The position numbers and the translations under genes are program-made. A stretch of 64,000 nt of DNA from contig JAKVBZ010000005.1 of assembly GCA_022448645.1 (NCBI GenBank), positions 62,001 through 126,000 on the forward strand, read 5' to 3'. Origin of the DNA: Pirellulaceae bacterium (GTDB lineage Bacteria; Planctomycetota; Planctomycetia; Pirellulales; Pirellulaceae). Positions 52,319-62,384 of the stretch are shown here, one piece after another. The notes below the pieces were generated by a model. The model saw nothing but the letters and a program-made list of their open reading frames with translations. It ran no database searches and had not been told where the DNA came from. Each line of letters opens with the position of its first letter. Position 1 is the stretch's first letter.

Positions 52319-53179
52319 ATGGCAGCCAATACTAGCGAAAAGCGAATGCTCTCAGACCCGCATGCACTGCAACGGGAAAACGAATTACTGCGAGCTCAAC
52401 TTCGCGAAGCCCAAAAACTGACTGCCTTAGGTGAGTTGTTGGGTACGACGACACATGAGTTCAACAACGTGCTGATGTCCGTGATCAACTATGCCAAGAT
52501 GGGAATCCGACATCGGGACGATGAAACCCGTGACCGAGCGCTGTCAAAGATCCTTTCCGCAGGTGAACGGGCGGCCAAAATCTCCAACAGTATTTTGGGA
52601 ATGGCGCGCAATCGGTCCACAAAAATCGAAGCAACCCCCTTACCTCAACTGGTCGATGACACACTCGTTTTGTTGGAACGCGAGCTACGAAAATATCGCA
52701 TTTCGCTGACGACTCACTACGACGAACAGGTTCCAGAAGCATTGATCAACGGGAATCAGATTCAACAAATCCTGTTGAACCTAGTGACCAACGCAAGGCA
52801 AGCCATGCAACAGGGAGGCATGCTGACGATCACAGTGAGCCATGACCGCGATCACCACACGGTCGATCTAATGATCCGTGACACTGGGAGTGGCATTCCA
52901 TCCGATCAACTGCCTCGTATCTTTGACCGGTTTTACACCACAAAATCTGGCCCGGATGAAAGTGGCAAAGGTGGAACTGGCTTAGGTCTTTCGGCCTGCC
53001 GAGATATCATTGAAGCTCATCGAGGTCGCGTCCGTGTAGAGAGCACGCCTGGAAAAGGCACGGCTTTTACGATCAAGTTGCCCGCCGCGAACTCACAAGC
53101 ATCTCCTGCGACCGGCTCGATAACAAATATCGTTGCCAGCGCCACCCCCACATCGGGCCCAACGAGCCGTGTCGACTAG
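52319..53179 (+). CDS. Soluble orphan histidine kinase
   Basis: 286 residues from the ATG at 52319, with GGAGG 5 bases upstream (an ATG 3 bases earlier and a GTG at 52268 are alternatives). A short coiled coil (HALQRENELLRAQLREAQKL) leads to the H-box GTTTHEFNNVLMSVINYAKM with phospho-accepting His46. The ATP-binding domain has NLVTNARQAM (N-box), DTGSGIP (G1), FDRFYTTK (F) and GTGLGLS (G2). No sensor, PAS or membrane segment is present, and no response regulator is adjacent. It may take input by protein contact. The C-terminal ~30 residues are a Ser/Thr/Ala-rich tail. Confidence 0.9.
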   Translation: MAANTSEKRMLSDPHALQRENELLRAQLREAQKLTALGELLGTTTHEFNNVLMSVINYAKMGIRHRDDETRDRALSKILSAGERAAKISNSILGMARNRSTKIEATPLPQLVDDTLVLLERELRKYRISLTTHYDEQVPEALINGNQIQQILLNLVTNARQAMQQGGMLTITVSHDRDHHTVDLMIRDTGSGIPSDQLPRIFDRFYTTKSGPDESGKGGTGLGLSACRDIIEAHRGRVRVESTPGKGTAFTIKLPAANSQASPATGSITNIVASATPTSGPTSRVD

Positions 53180-53413
53180 TCGGGTTTCCCTTTGTGGTCA
53201 AAGCTGACCTGAGCAACTCATACGTCACTGACTGCTTACGCTGCCACCCAGAGCCAAACGGGATAGGACCAGAGAGCCACAAGCCCAATGCCTCTCACTC
53301 GGAACTACAAACGCTAGCCACTGGGCCTCGTTTTCTTACCCTCTACCCGAGATTAGCAGTCACGGTTCAAGCTTGTGGTAGAGATTGCGTGAGTAACAAG
53401 GGACGCGAATACG
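53180..53413. other. Intergenic region between convergent genes
   Basis: 234 bases between the kinase (plus) and the LolA-like gene (minus). I see no gene, tRNA or clear terminator hairpin. Confidence 0.4.
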
Positions 53414-54424
53414 TCAGCGTCCGAAGAAGTCGCGAATGCGCCGCGATCGACGGCGGGCGGCGCGAGAAGGGGAGGGCGTGGGAGGCTGTGCGTCGCTTGC
53501 TCCAGACTGTGGTGGGAAAACCAGCTGGCCCTGGCGTGGCGTCGCTGCGACCGCACGGGCCGGTAAGGACGGCAAACGCAATTGTGGTGAGGCCAAATCG
53601 GCAAGCGGATAGTCACCCGTTTGAGGCATTTGCCAGAGCTGCCAGTGCTGGTGATCCAGCATATTGATCTCGTATCGATCGACCTGCAATACGAACGACA
53701 TTCCCGTCGGCGGCAAACGAACTTCGACTTGATGCGCCAACGTGACACCTGTTTGCGGATCGCGACGGTGTTCGGCAGACAAGGCAGATGCAAGCAATTG
53801 CTGCTGCGCATCGTAAAGGTGTTGCTCCAATACCCAACCTTGCGTGTCATCCAAAATGAGGACACGCGTCAAAGGTCCTTCCGGTGTAGGAATCAAAGAA
53901 CGCAGCTCCAACCTACCGGGACCCGCTGGTACAGGTCCACGATGCTGTCCTACCGGATCCAGTTTCACAATTCCCAGGGCAGAGATCAGCCAATCCGGCG
54001 AGACTGGCAGCACTTGGCGCGCCGCACTCGTATAAAACTGGTCGTGACGACAGAAATAGACGGTGGGTGGATTATCCTGGCGGGTCCACATCCAAAACAT
54101 ATCATCGTTACTGCCCAGGTCCAATACGTTTCCGAGCAACGATGCGTCCGCCTTGAGACGGAGCCGTCGAGGTTGTTGGACGGACAATTCTGCCCGCAAT
54201 GATCGGGTTCCCGACACAGACAGACTTGCTCCACGTGTCTGCAATGACAGCACGCCCGCACTGTTGCCATTCACCTGACGCATGACGTCCGCCGTGGTAG
54301 GTGGCCCGGTAAATGCCGGCTGCAATGGCGCCCTGAGTTCCTTACGGCGCGGACAACTGGCGCCACTCGCCACGAAGAGTGCCAACACGGTCAGCATCCA
54401 TAACCATTTGGCATGTGTTAACAC
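53414..54424 (-). CDS. Probable lipoprotein, LolA-like fold
   Basis: 336 residues from the GTG at 54424, with AAGGA about 8 bases upstream; an ATG at 54397 is an alternative. The leader LWMLTVLALFVASGASC ends in Cys, so it is a likely lipoprotein. The next ~210 residues look like the LolA/LppX half-barrel: ADVMRQVNGNSAGVLSLQTR, LRAELSVQQPRRLRLKADAS, WMWTRQDNPPTVYFCRHDQF. The C-terminus is Pro/Ser-rich and then Arg-rich (SRAARRRSRRIRDFFGR). LolA-like proteins carry lipids or lipoproteins across the periplasm. The function is not certain. Confidence 0.78.
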   Translation of the reverse strand: MLTHAKWLWMLTVLALFVASGASCPRRKELRAPLQPAFTGPPTTADVMRQVNGNSAGVLSLQTRGASLSVSGTRSLRAELSVQQPRRLRLKADASLLGNVLDLGSNDDMFWMWTRQDNPPTVYFCRHDQFYTSAARQVLPVSPDWLISALGIVKLDPVGQHRGPVPAGPGRLELRSLIPTPEGPLTRVLILDDTQGWVLEQHLYDAQQQLLASALSAEHRRDPQTGVTLAHQVEVRLPPTGMSFVLQVDRYEINMLDHQHWQLWQMPQTGDYPLADLASPQLRLPSLPARAVAATPRQGQLVFPPQSGASDAQPPTPSPSRAARRRSRRIRDFFGR

Positions 54425-54477
54425 AACAGCTTCCTTGCTGTTAGGCCGTTCCGCTCACGGGGATCATTCTGTGAAGG

Positions 54478-54963
54478 TTAGGCTGCGCTGCCGAACAGCA
54501 GCCGCGCCAAAGCTTCCTGAACTTCATGGATGCGTTGGGGCCCCGGTTCAACAACCGGAACACGAAATTCGGCTTCCTTGCGCGGACAAAAGACAACAAG
54601 TTCTTCGCTCCCATCCGCACATTGTTCTGTATCATCCAGCCGCAGAATTCGGCGGCGGATCATCAGCAACGACAAAATGTAGCGCACATCACGCTGCTCA
54701 GGCTGGCCTTCCAGTCGCTCGAAAAAATGCAGCATGACATCATTCGGAGCCCAGTGCATCTTGTTCAATTCTGGGTCGGGCATCTGTGACTTCCACCAAC
54801 CAAGCGCCTTCTCCGACGGACCGTTCCAAGCAGACTCGCAATAATCAACGCGTTTCACCTCGGCACCTTTTACCAAAAGCACTGAGTAAAAAGTTTCGCC
54901 TGGTGCCAGTTCACGGTCCGATTCGGCACACCGGCGCGTACAGCGTTGAATTTCAAAGTCCAT
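54478..54963 (-). CDS. Conserved hypothetical protein with N-terminal Cys motif
   Basis: 161 residues from the ATG at 54963. The N-terminal segment has IQRCTRRCAESDRELAPGET, with YCESAW further on, so Cys pairs could bind zinc. The remainder is alpha/beta, with WAPNDVMLHFFERLEGQPEQ and a basic helix SLLMIRRRILRLDD. It resembles small planctomycete proteins of unknown function. It shares the strand with the 95-residue Zn-ribbon-like protein upstream (66-base gap) and the LolA-like gene downstream (53 bases). Confidence 0.75.
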   Translation of the reverse strand: MDFEIQRCTRRCAESDRELAPGETFYSVLLVKGAEVKRVDYCESAWNGPSEKALGWWKSQMPDPELNKMHWAPNDVMLHFFERLEGQPEQRDVRYILSLLMIRRRILRLDDTEQCADGSEELVVFCPRKEAEFRVPVVEPGPQRIHEVQEALARLLFGSAA

Positions 54964-55028
54964 GATGCCCAAATCTATGCTTTGACCATACCACAGGAGG
55001 CGAATCGTAGTGCAAAGTCGATTATAGC

Positions 55029-55316
55029 TCAATATACGGTAAAGAAGCGGGCATCCGTGCCATCAGACCCAATGTGCATGCAAATGGGACGCCTGCATTT
55101 GGGACAATGGCCTTCGTAAGCCGTCTCCTCACGATTTACATAGACACGCGAATAGACGCCACAGCAGGCAAAATGAACCCCGAGAAAACTTACATTCGTT
55201 CGGCGAGCTGGCGATTCGGCAAATCCTCCCTCATCCCGCGGGTCACTGGTCAAATTTAGTCGATTGCCGAGCATTTGGCCAAAGTCGCTTCCCAAATCGG
55301 TACAGGTAACACCCAT
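55029..55316 (-). CDS. Small zinc-ribbon-like protein
   Basis: 95 residues. A Cys-rich C-terminal half (GVHFACCGVYSRVYVNREET, then GHCPKCRRPICMHIG) has the spacing of a zinc ribbon (CC, CPKC, C). The sequence matches a planctomycete type of small conserved protein of unknown role. It is the first gene of a three-gene minus-strand run with the 161-residue protein and the LolA-like gene. The run is divergent from mqnE with a 158-base gap. Confidence 0.75.
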   Translation of the reverse strand: MGVTCTDLGSDFGQMLGNRLNLTSDPRDEGGFAESPARRTNVSFLGVHFACCGVYSRVYVNREETAYEGHCPKCRRPICMHIGSDGTDARFFTVY

Positions 55317-55474
55317 TCATCACGACGAAACCGACAAGCCTCAGACACACAGTCATTCGGTTCCTCCATCAACATCGGCTGTTTATATCTGACAGCTTGA
55401 AAGGCTAGCACATGGACAAGCTGTGAATCGGCGCCTAGACTGTACGGTTTACAAAGAAACAGCGTGCCTCACGG

Positions 55475-56623
55475 ATGCCAATCATGCCCTCAACACCACC
55501 GACACTAGATTCCATTACCAAAAAAGTCGAAGCGGGTGAACGTCTGGATTTCGCGGACGGCTTGCGAATGTACGATCCCGACATACCGCTACAAGAATTA
55601 GGGCATTTAGCGAATCTAGTCAGGGAACGAAAGCACGGGCATCATACGTATTACAATTTAAACACGCATCTAAACGCAACCAACATCTGCGTCTATCGCT
55701 GCACATTTTGTGCTTTTCGGTCTGATTTGCGGGCCCCCAAAGGCTATGTGATGGATGACGAGCAAATCTTGGCCCGAGGCCAAGAGGCTATCGACAATGG
55801 TTGCACGGAAATGCACATCGTGGGGGGACTGCATCATCAGGAACAGTACGATTGGTATGTCAATGTCCTACGAATTTTGCATGGGGCATATCCTCGCTTG
55901 CACCTGAAGGCTTGGACTGCAGTGGAAATTAACTGGTTTCAATTTCTGACGAAGAAATCAGTACGAGAGATTCTCGAAGAGCAACGTGACGCCGGCCTGG
56001 GTAGTATGCCTGGCGGCGGGGCAGAGATTTTTCACCCAGAAGTTCGTAATCAAATCTGCGAACATAAAGCAGACTCGCGAAGCTGGTTTGAAATCCATCG
56101 CACGGCCCACGAAATGGGAATTCCAACGAATTGTACGATGCTATACGGTCATATCGAAAAACCGTTTCATCGCATCGATCATCTTGTGCGTTTGCGAGAA
56201 TTGCAGGACGAAACGGCCGGCTTTCAAACGTTTATTCCGTTAGCATTTCACCCTGAAAACACCGGGTTGTCTCACCTGAAGAAGCCATCTGCGCTCGAAG
56301 ACTTGCGCACATTGGCCATTTCACGACTAATGCTGGACAACATTCCTCACATGAAAGCATATTGGATCATGCTTGGAGTTGGCACGGCCCAAACGGCTTT
56401 GGCCTACGGCGCCGACGACTTGGATGGAACGGTTCGGCACGAACTGATTTATCACGACGCAGGAGCCACGACACCAGAAATTCTCTCTGTCGCTGACATT
56501 TGCCGGCTCATCACCGAAGCAGGTCGTCAACCGATCGAACGCGATACACTCTATCGCCAAGTGGTACGTGACCCGCAAGACCTCCGCTGCTGGAACATCG
56601 GTGAACCGGTGCTAACATCTTAA
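55475..56623 (+). CDS. mqnE: Aminofutalosine synthase MqnE
   Basis: 382 residues. This radical SAM enzyme joins chorismate-derived dehydroxyinosine precursor and S-adenosylmethionine to make aminofutalosine, in the futalosine pathway to menaquinone. The cluster motif is C-x3-C-x2-C in NICVYRCTFCAFRSD. The family-specific GGGAEIFHPEVR and YGHIEKPFHRIDHLVRLREL follow, with PLAFHPENTGL. This wording (AEIF) separates MqnE from MqnC and CofH. The ATG at 55475 is used; a second at 55484 is possible. It is divergent from the zinc-ribbon-like gene. No other mqn genes are in the window. Confidence 0.93.
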   Translation: MPIMPSTPPTLDSITKKVEAGERLDFADGLRMYDPDIPLQELGHLANLVRERKHGHHTYYNLNTHLNATNICVYRCTFCAFRSDLRAPKGYVMDDEQILARGQEAIDNGCTEMHIVGGLHHQEQYDWYVNVLRILHGAYPRLHLKAWTAVEINWFQFLTKKSVREILEEQRDAGLGSMPGGGAEIFHPEVRNQICEHKADSRSWFEIHRTAHEMGIPTNCTMLYGHIEKPFHRIDHLVRLRELQDETAGFQTFIPLAFHPENTGLSHLKKPSALEDLRTLAISRLMLDNIPHMKAYWIMLGVGTAQTALAYGADDLDGTVRHELIYHDAGATTPEILSVADICRLITEAGRQPIERDTLYRQVVRDPQDLRCWNIGEPVLTS

Positions 56624-56860
56624 GACGTTCGCTATCTTGCCAGCGAATTCGCCATCACTGACTTCTTTGAATCTGCCGGCACCTCTGCAGGGCGAAAAAT
56701 AGCGCAGGGTTCGAAAACTGAACTGGACGCCGGTGAGTCGATCTGCCAAACTCCCGCTCCCTTTTTTCCGGACTTGGCTGGACACGCTTTCTGCCTGCCC
56801 ACCAAGCCTAAAATTCACTTCGCAATTGCTTCAACGAACACTTTAGTAGGAGGCGTACTC

Positions 56861-57274
56861 ATGCATCGCGCGCTTCAATTGTTTTGTCTTATCGTCGCAA
56901 TGATGGTCCCACAATTGGCATGGGGCCAGCAGAAAGACTCTTTCTGGAAGCTACCTAAGCTGAACCCTTTTAAGAAAGAAAAGCGTTCCCCACCGTCATT
57001 TCCTTGGGGCAACACCAAAAACAAACCTTCGATGAGCCAACGAATCACAAAGCGTCCCAAAAAGATCTTTTCCAAAACCAAGGACATGGTGACGCCGTGG
57101 AAGTCAGACAGAAAAAGTAGTCCCCGACTTCGCTCCAATCGAGACACTCGACTGGGACTGCGCTCGAATGCTGATCGCTGGAAACCGTTATCGCGTTGGC
57201 GAGACGGTAGTTCCGACGTCAATAACCCGACAACGCCACAAGATTTCATCGCGTCACGCCGGCTCACACCTTAG
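56861..57274 (+). CDS. Small basic exported protein
   Basis: 137 residues from the ATG at 56861, with AGGAGG 8 bases upstream, so it is very likely translated. Signal peptide: ALQLFCLIVAMMVPQLAWGQ. The mature part is short and strongly basic (NPFKKEKRSPPSFPWGNTKN, RITKRPKKIFSKTKDM, RLRSNRDTRLGLRSNADRWK), rich in Lys, Arg, Ser and Pro, with no clear fold. It could bind nucleic acid, polyanionic cell-surface polymer or acidic proteins. It is followed by selB after 82 bases on the same strand. Confidence 0.78.
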   Translation: MHRALQLFCLIVAMMVPQLAWGQQKDSFWKLPKLNPFKKEKRSPPSFPWGNTKNKPSMSQRITKRPKKIFSKTKDMVTPWKSDRKSSPRLRSNRDTRLGLRSNADRWKPLSRWRDGSSDVNNPTTPQDFIASRRLTP

Positions 57275-57356
57275 CGTCATGTCCGTCCGAAACGTTTGCC
57301 GTGCCAGTCGTTCCCCCTGGTGTTTATTGAGATCGTTGTCCGTACAATAAGTACCT

Positions 57357-59276
57357 ATGGCAACGGATCTTATCTTGGGAACGGCTGGTCACATCGATCA
57401 TGGTAAAACGTCGCTGATTCAGACGCTTACTGGCGTTAACACAGATCGTCTACCGGACGAGAAACGACGTGGCATCACCATCGATTTAGGCTTTGCCGAA
57501 CTAAATTTGGGTGACTTCCGACTGGGCATCGTGGACGTTCCCGGTCATGAACGATTCGTCCGCAACATGCTGGCAGGGGCAACCGGAACGGACTTGGCGC
57601 TGCTAGTCGTCGCCGCAGACGATTCGGTGAAACCGCAAACTCGGGAACATCTGGAGATTCTCCGGCTGCTAGACGTCACATCAGGCGTGATCGCGCTCAC
57701 CAAAAGCGATCTCGCAGAACCCGACTGGATGGAACTCGTCGAGGACGAGGTGAGGGGGCTGGTCGAGGGAACTTTCTTGGAAACCGCTCCCATCGTACGT
57801 ACGAGTACTGTGACCGGGCACGGTTTGGAGGCTTTGCAAACTGCCTTGCTGGAAGCGGCACAAGTTGCTGCTGATCGGTGTCCTGAACAACTGCAGGCCT
57901 CGCCATTTCGTATGGCAATCGATCGCACATTCACCATGGCTGGTCACGGAACGGTTGTTACGGGAAGTGTCAGCAGTGGTATGGCTCAGCTGGGCGACGA
58001 ATTGATGATCGAACCCGGCGCCATACAGGTTCGCATCCGCGGACTCCAGAATCACGACCGTGCGGTCGAATCGATTGCCCGAGGACAACGTGCAGCCATC
58101 AACTTGGCTGGCGTCCACCATCGGGAAGTCGAACGAGGACATGAACTGACGACTCCTGGTCAGCTCCAGCCCAGCAAACTGTTGACGGTCCACTTGAAAC
58201 TGCTACCTTCCGCACCACGGCACTTAAAAAACCGCGCACAAGTTCGCCTACACATCGGCACGGCGGAAGTGATGGCTCGAGTCAGCTTGCTCGGCTGTGA
58301 ACGATTGGAACCTGGACACCAAGCATTTGCACAACTGTTTTTGCAAAATCCCTGTGTCACTTCCTGGTCTCAGCCGTTCATCCTGCGCAGTGAATCTCCC
58401 CTGGTCACGATTGGTGGAGGCCAGGTCTTGGCACCGCATGCGGAACGCATCCGTCGTCCTGATGACACGATCCTGGAAAAAATTGCCTTGCTCGCGTCGT
58501 CCGCCCCCCCTACACGTGCCGCCGCTGCGCTGTTTTTTACAGGGTTTCGACCATGGCAACCCACCGATCTGACATTTGATGCCGGAATCGAGCAACCTGC
58601 TGAAGTCTGTAAGCAGTTAATCCAGGAAGAGATTTTGTTGGCGTTTGAGCTTTCGCCAACTCGCCACATCCACCTACATCGAGATGTTGTAGAGCAATTA
58701 GAGCGTCGAATCGAAGCCACGTTGAGAAAGTTACACAAAGATTTTCCGCTGCGGTCAAAATTTGAGCGAGCACAGATCTTTCATCGCTTCGCTTACCTCG
58801 ACAATGAGCCTTTGCTGACACTGGTTATGGAACGCATGCGCAAATCCGGACGCATCGTGGTAACGGCTCACGGAGTATCCTTAGTTGGGTGCGGTCCGCA
58901 ACTTTCTCAAAATGAGCGCAAATTGCACGCACAACTGGTTCAGAGATTCGAACAGTCAAGGCTACAACCGCCTTCGGTCAAAGAATGCCAGCAAGATGCT
59001 GCTAAGCTGAGCAAGTCTGTTCCTGATCTGCTCGCTCTTGCCGTGGCCGATGGAGAATTGGTCGAAATTTCGCGTAACATGTACATTCACACCAACGTTT
59101 ATGATGAGGTTCAAGATAAACTGCTACAGGAGCTGTCTAGCGGAAAGGGAATCACCATAAGCGAGATGCGAGAATTGTTGCAGACAAGTCGCAAGTATGC
59201 TGTCCCCCTCGCAGAATTCCTCGACCGAACGGGATTCACCCGCCGCGAAGGTGACTTGAGGATGTTGGCCAAGTGA
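57357..59276 (+). CDS. selB: Selenocysteine-specific elongation factor
   Basis: 639 residues. SelB delivers selenocysteyl-tRNA to UGA codons that carry a SECIS element. The G-domain shows [17 protein letters not shown] (P-loop), [23 protein letters not shown] and TKSD (NKxD equivalent). Domains II-III follow, and the C-terminal part has winged-helix segments ([40 protein letters not shown]) that bind SECIS RNA. It is slightly longer than E. coli SelB. It lies 114 bases before selA. No selC (tRNA-Sec) or selD is recognised in the window. Confidence 0.94.
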   Translation: MATDLILGTAGHIDHGKTSLIQTLTGVNTDRLPDEKRRGITIDLGFAELNLGDFRLGIVDVPGHERFVRNMLAGATGTDLALLVVAADDSVKPQTREHLEILRLLDVTSGVIALTKSDLAEPDWMELVEDEVRGLVEGTFLETAPIVRTSTVTGHGLEALQTALLEAAQVAADRCPEQLQASPFRMAIDRTFTMAGHGTVVTGSVSSGMAQLGDELMIEPGAIQVRIRGLQNHDRAVESIARGQRAAINLAGVHHREVERGHELTTPGQLQPSKLLTVHLKLLPSAPRHLKNRAQVRLHIGTAEVMARVSLLGCERLEPGHQAFAQLFLQNPCVTSWSQPFILRSESPLVTIGGGQVLAPHAERIRRPDDTILEKIALLASSAPPTRAAAALFFTGFRPWQPTDLTFDAGIEQPAEVCKQLIQEEILLAFELSPTRHIHLHRDVVEQLERRIEATLRKLHKDFPLRSKFERAQIFHRFAYLDNEPLLTLVMERMRKSGRIVVTAHGVSLVGCGPQLSQNERKLHAQLVQRFEQSRLQPPSVKECQQDAAKLSKSVPDLLALAVADGELVEISRNMYIHTNVYDEVQDKLLQELSSGKGITISEMRELLQTSRKYAVPLAEFLDRTGFTRREGDLRMLAK

Positions 59277-59390
59277 ATTGGGACGCGGAATACACTACAT
59301 TGAAAAATCCCTGAAACCTAAACAGTCGCACATTCAAGCCGCCAAATTCATTAACACACCCAGGCTCGGGATCTTTGAAAGGGAAAAGTG

Positions 59391-60809
59391 ATGCCTCCCA
59401 GCATTTTACGAAACATACCGTCCGTCAATGAATTGTTGGATAGCCAACCACTCAAACGCTTGTCAGATTCGGTTAGTCGCCGTGTGGTTGTGTCGGGCGT
59501 GCGGTCGTTTCTGGAAACACTGCGTCAGGAAGCACAAACCACTGCGAACGAAGTGGTCGTTCCGGTCGGGGCTGAACTCGCCGAACGGATCGCCAGTTGG
59601 ATCATGACAAGTGAACAGGCCCCGTTAAGACCCGTCATCAACGCTACTGGAATCTTGTTACATACGGGTTTGGGCCGCGCTCCGTTGGCTCCGGACGCAT
59701 TGTCCAATATCAACGAATTGGCGGAAGGTTATTGCAGTTTGGAAGTCGATTTGGAATCCGGTAAACGGTCTCACCGACATGAAGCGGTCGAGAAGTTACT
59801 GCGGGACCTGACTGGCGCCGAGGCTAGTTTCATCGCCAACAACAACGCCGGTGCAACACTGCTTACTTTGGCCGCTTTAGCCGGGGAACGAGAAGTCATC
59901 GTGTCGCGAGGTGAATTGGTAGAAATTGGCGGAAGTTATCGCTTGCCCAACGTCATGGAAGCCAGTGGGGCACGCCTTCGCGAAATTGGCACCACCAACA
60001 AAACCCGACTGGATGACTACGAGAAAGCACTGTCCGCCGAGACCGGCGCTCTTCTCAAAGTCCATACGAGCAACTATGCCATCGTGGGATTTACCGAAGA
60101 GGTGAGCATGAAAGATTTGGCTCCATTGGCTCATCGAAATCAACTGCCCGTGATCCACGACATTGGGTCGGGAGCTCTCGTCGATTACAGCCGCTTCGGG
60201 TTGGTAGGAGAACCCGTAGTAACAGACAGTATCCAAGAGGGTGCCGATGTCGTGTTGTTTAGTGGCGACAAGTTATTGGGAGGACCTCAGTGCGGTATCA
60301 TTGTTGGACGTCGTACCTACGTGGAACAGATTCGCAAGCATCCTCTAGCAAGGGCCTTCCGCGTCGGAAAACTGACTCTGGCAGCTTTGGCGGCTACGCT
60401 ACGCCATTACCGAGACCCAGAAGTTGCCGAGCAGCGAGTGCCACTGCTGTCTTTGCTTAGCACGTCCGTGGAAAACCTGAAACTGCGAGCCGAAAGGTTG
60501 GCGCCACAATTGGCCGCAGCAACGGTCATCGAATCAGCCGAATCGCAGCAAGATGTCACCTACCTGGGCGGTGGTTCGGTTCCAGGACAGCAAATCCCCA
60601 CCTGGTGTGTGGCTTTACAACCCGCCACTGGGAGTATCGACCAGTTGGCCCATCAGCTGAGAACGGGAACTCCCGCCATCTTCGGACGGCTGCAACAAGA
60701 TCACCTGTTGCTTGACCTGCGCTCAGTATTTCCCTCCCAGGACGAGCAGATCGTGGAAACAGTCTGTCGACTCGAGCAAAACGAGCCGGTGGACGAAGTG
60801 CAAACTTAA
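59391..60809 (+). CDS. selA: L-seryl-tRNA(Sec) selenium transferase
   Basis: 472 residues from the ATG at 59391 (a GTG 3 bases upstream is not preferred; AAGGG is 9 bases before the ATG). SelA is a PLP enzyme converting Ser-tRNA(Sec) to Sec-tRNA(Sec) with selenophosphate. Features: RPVINATGILLHTGLGRAPL, the lysine that binds PLP at Lys294 in FSGDKLLGGPQCGIIVG, and the N-terminal tRNA-binding helices. Length is close to E. coli SelA (463). It follows selB on the same strand and precedes guaB by 45 bases. Confidence 0.94.
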   Translation: MPPSILRNIPSVNELLDSQPLKRLSDSVSRRVVVSGVRSFLETLRQEAQTTANEVVVPVGAELAERIASWIMTSEQAPLRPVINATGILLHTGLGRAPLAPDALSNINELAEGYCSLEVDLESGKRSHRHEAVEKLLRDLTGAEASFIANNNAGATLLTLAALAGEREVIVSRGELVEIGGSYRLPNVMEASGARLREIGTTNKTRLDDYEKALSAETGALLKVHTSNYAIVGFTEEVSMKDLAPLAHRNQLPVIHDIGSGALVDYSRFGLVGEPVVTDSIQEGADVVLFSGDKLLGGPQCGIIVGRRTYVEQIRKHPLARAFRVGKLTLAALAATLRHYRDPEVAEQRVPLLSLLSTSVENLKLRAERLAPQLAAATVIESAESQQDVTYLGGGSVPGQQIPTWCVALQPATGSIDQLAHQLRTGTPAIFGRLQQDHLLLDLRSVFPSQDEQIVETVCRLEQNEPVDEVQT

Positions 60810-60854
60810 CGTTCATGCAAGCACAAGTTGTCAACAGGAGAAAAACGCGACATA

Positions 60855-62384
60855 ATGGCGTGTTTCTCTCCAGACAGCGACCAACACGTGGGCATCCAGA
60901 TGGACAATCGAATCAAGACCCGTGGCATTACGTTCGATGACGTACTGCTCGAACCCCGCTATAGTGACTTTGTGCCCTCGGACGTCGACGTCTCGACACA
61001 GTTGACTGGGAATATTTCACTGAATATCCCGTTAATCAGCTCTCCGATGGATACCGTCACCGAGAGTGAAATGGCAATTGCCCTGGCTCAGGAAGGCGGC
61101 TTGGGCATCATCCACAAAAACATGTCCATCGCCAGCCAGACAGATCAAGTCGACAAAGTAAAACGCAGTGCGAATGGCATCATCGTCGACCCCGTGACGC
61201 TACCACCGACAGCAACGGTGTCACAGGCCCGGGAAGTGATGGACCAGCACAACGTGTCCGGCATTCCCATTACGCAAGCTGATGGCAAGCTGGCGGGCAT
61301 TCTCACTCGTCGCGATCTGCGTTTTCTCGAATCTGGCTCTCAACCGATCTTGGAAGTCATGACTCGTGAGAATCTGGTTACGGCCAAGGGAACTTTAACG
61401 CTTGAGGAAGCTGAGAAAATTTTAACGGCTAAAAAGGTGGAGAAACTTTTACTGGTTGACGAATCTTACAGACTGACTGGCCTGATCACCATCAAAGACA
61501 TCGACATGCTGAAACGGTTTCCCAATGCTTGCAAAGACAAGCAGGGACGCTTGCGTGCCGGAGCGGCGGTTGGCGTCAGAGATTTGGAGCGAGTGGAAAG
61601 TCTGATCGGTAAAGACGTAGATGTCTTGGTCGTCGACAGCGCCCACGGACACTCCAAGAATGTGATTGAAACCGTCAAGGAAATCAAACGGAATTGGACG
61701 ATTGACGTGATCGCCGGCAACATCGCCACGAGCGATGGATGTCGAGATCTCATTGCAGCCGGCGCTGACGCCGTGAAAATCGGCATTGGACCCGGTTCGA
61801 TATGTACAACCCGAGTGATCTCGGGGGTGGGCGTCCCCCAGATTACGGCTATTACAGAATGTGCCCAAGTTGCCCTGGACAGTAAAACACCGATCATCGC
61901 GGACGGTGGCATCCGGTTTTCCGGAGACATCACCAAAGCGCTTGCCTCCGGTGCACACGCTGTCATGATCGGCGGACTGTTTGCCGGTTTGGCAGAGAGT
62001 CCGGGCGAACAGATCCTATACCAGGGCCGCACCTTTAAGGTCTACCGCGGCATGGGCTCCCTGGGAGCCATGGTGCAAGGATCGAGTGAACGATATCGAC
62101 AGAGTGGCTTGGAACAGCAAGCCGGTAAACTAGTTCCTGAAGGAGTCGAAGGACGCGTTCCATTTAAAGGACATCTGGGACCATTCGTGTACCAATTGGT
62201 CGGCGGTTTAAAGGCCGGCATGGGATACTGTGGGACTCCCACTATCCAACAACTGAGAACCGAATCGCGATTCATTCAGGTGACAGCAGCCTCGGTAAGA
62301 GAAAGTCATCCACATGACATTTCCATCACGCAGGAAGCACCGAACTACAGCCCCGAATACTCGGGCTCGGAGAAGAATCACTAG
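60855..62384 (+). CDS. guaB: Inosine-5'-monophosphate dehydrogenase
   Basis: 509 residues from the ATG at 60855; AGGAG lies 14 bases upstream, a long spacing, so the ATG at 60900 ([15 protein letters not shown]), close to the family's usual start, is a serious alternative. IMPDH oxidises IMP to XMP with NAD, the committed step to guanine nucleotides. Visible: [34 protein letters not shown], two CBS domains at about 105-220, the catalytic loop [11 protein letters not shown] (Cys317), the IMP site [10 protein letters not shown] and the flap [11 protein letters not shown]. The 3' end overlaps the next gene's start by 71 bases. Confidence 0.95.
   Translation: MACFSPDSDQHVGIQMDNRIKTRGITFDDVLLEPRYSDFVPSDVDVSTQLTGNISLNIPLISSPMDTVTESEMAIALAQEGGLGIIHKNMSIASQTDQVDKVKRSANGIIVDPVTLPPTATVSQAREVMDQHNVSGIPITQADGKLAGILTRRDLRFLESGSQPILEVMTRENLVTAKGTLTLEEAEKILTAKKVEKLLLVDESYRLTGLITIKDIDMLKRFPNACKDKQGRLRAGAAVGVRDLERVESLIGKDVDVLVVDSAHGHSKNVIETVKEIKRNWTIDVIAGNIATSDGCRDLIAAGADAVKIGIGPGSICTTRVISGVGVPQITAITECAQVALDSKTPIIADGGIRFSGDITKALASGAHAVMIGGLFAGLAESPGEQILYQGRTFKVYRGMGSLGAMVQGSSERYRQSGLEQQAGKLVPEGVEGRVPFKGHLGPFVYQLVGGLKAGMGYCGTPTIQQLRTESRFIQVTAASVRESHPHDISITQEAPNYSPEYSGSEKNH

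Noticed and set aside
53370..53389. Possible tRNA T-arm (CACGGTTCAAGCTTGTG)
   Set aside because: The stem depends on G-T pairs and no D-arm, anticodon arm or acceptor stem is found around it.
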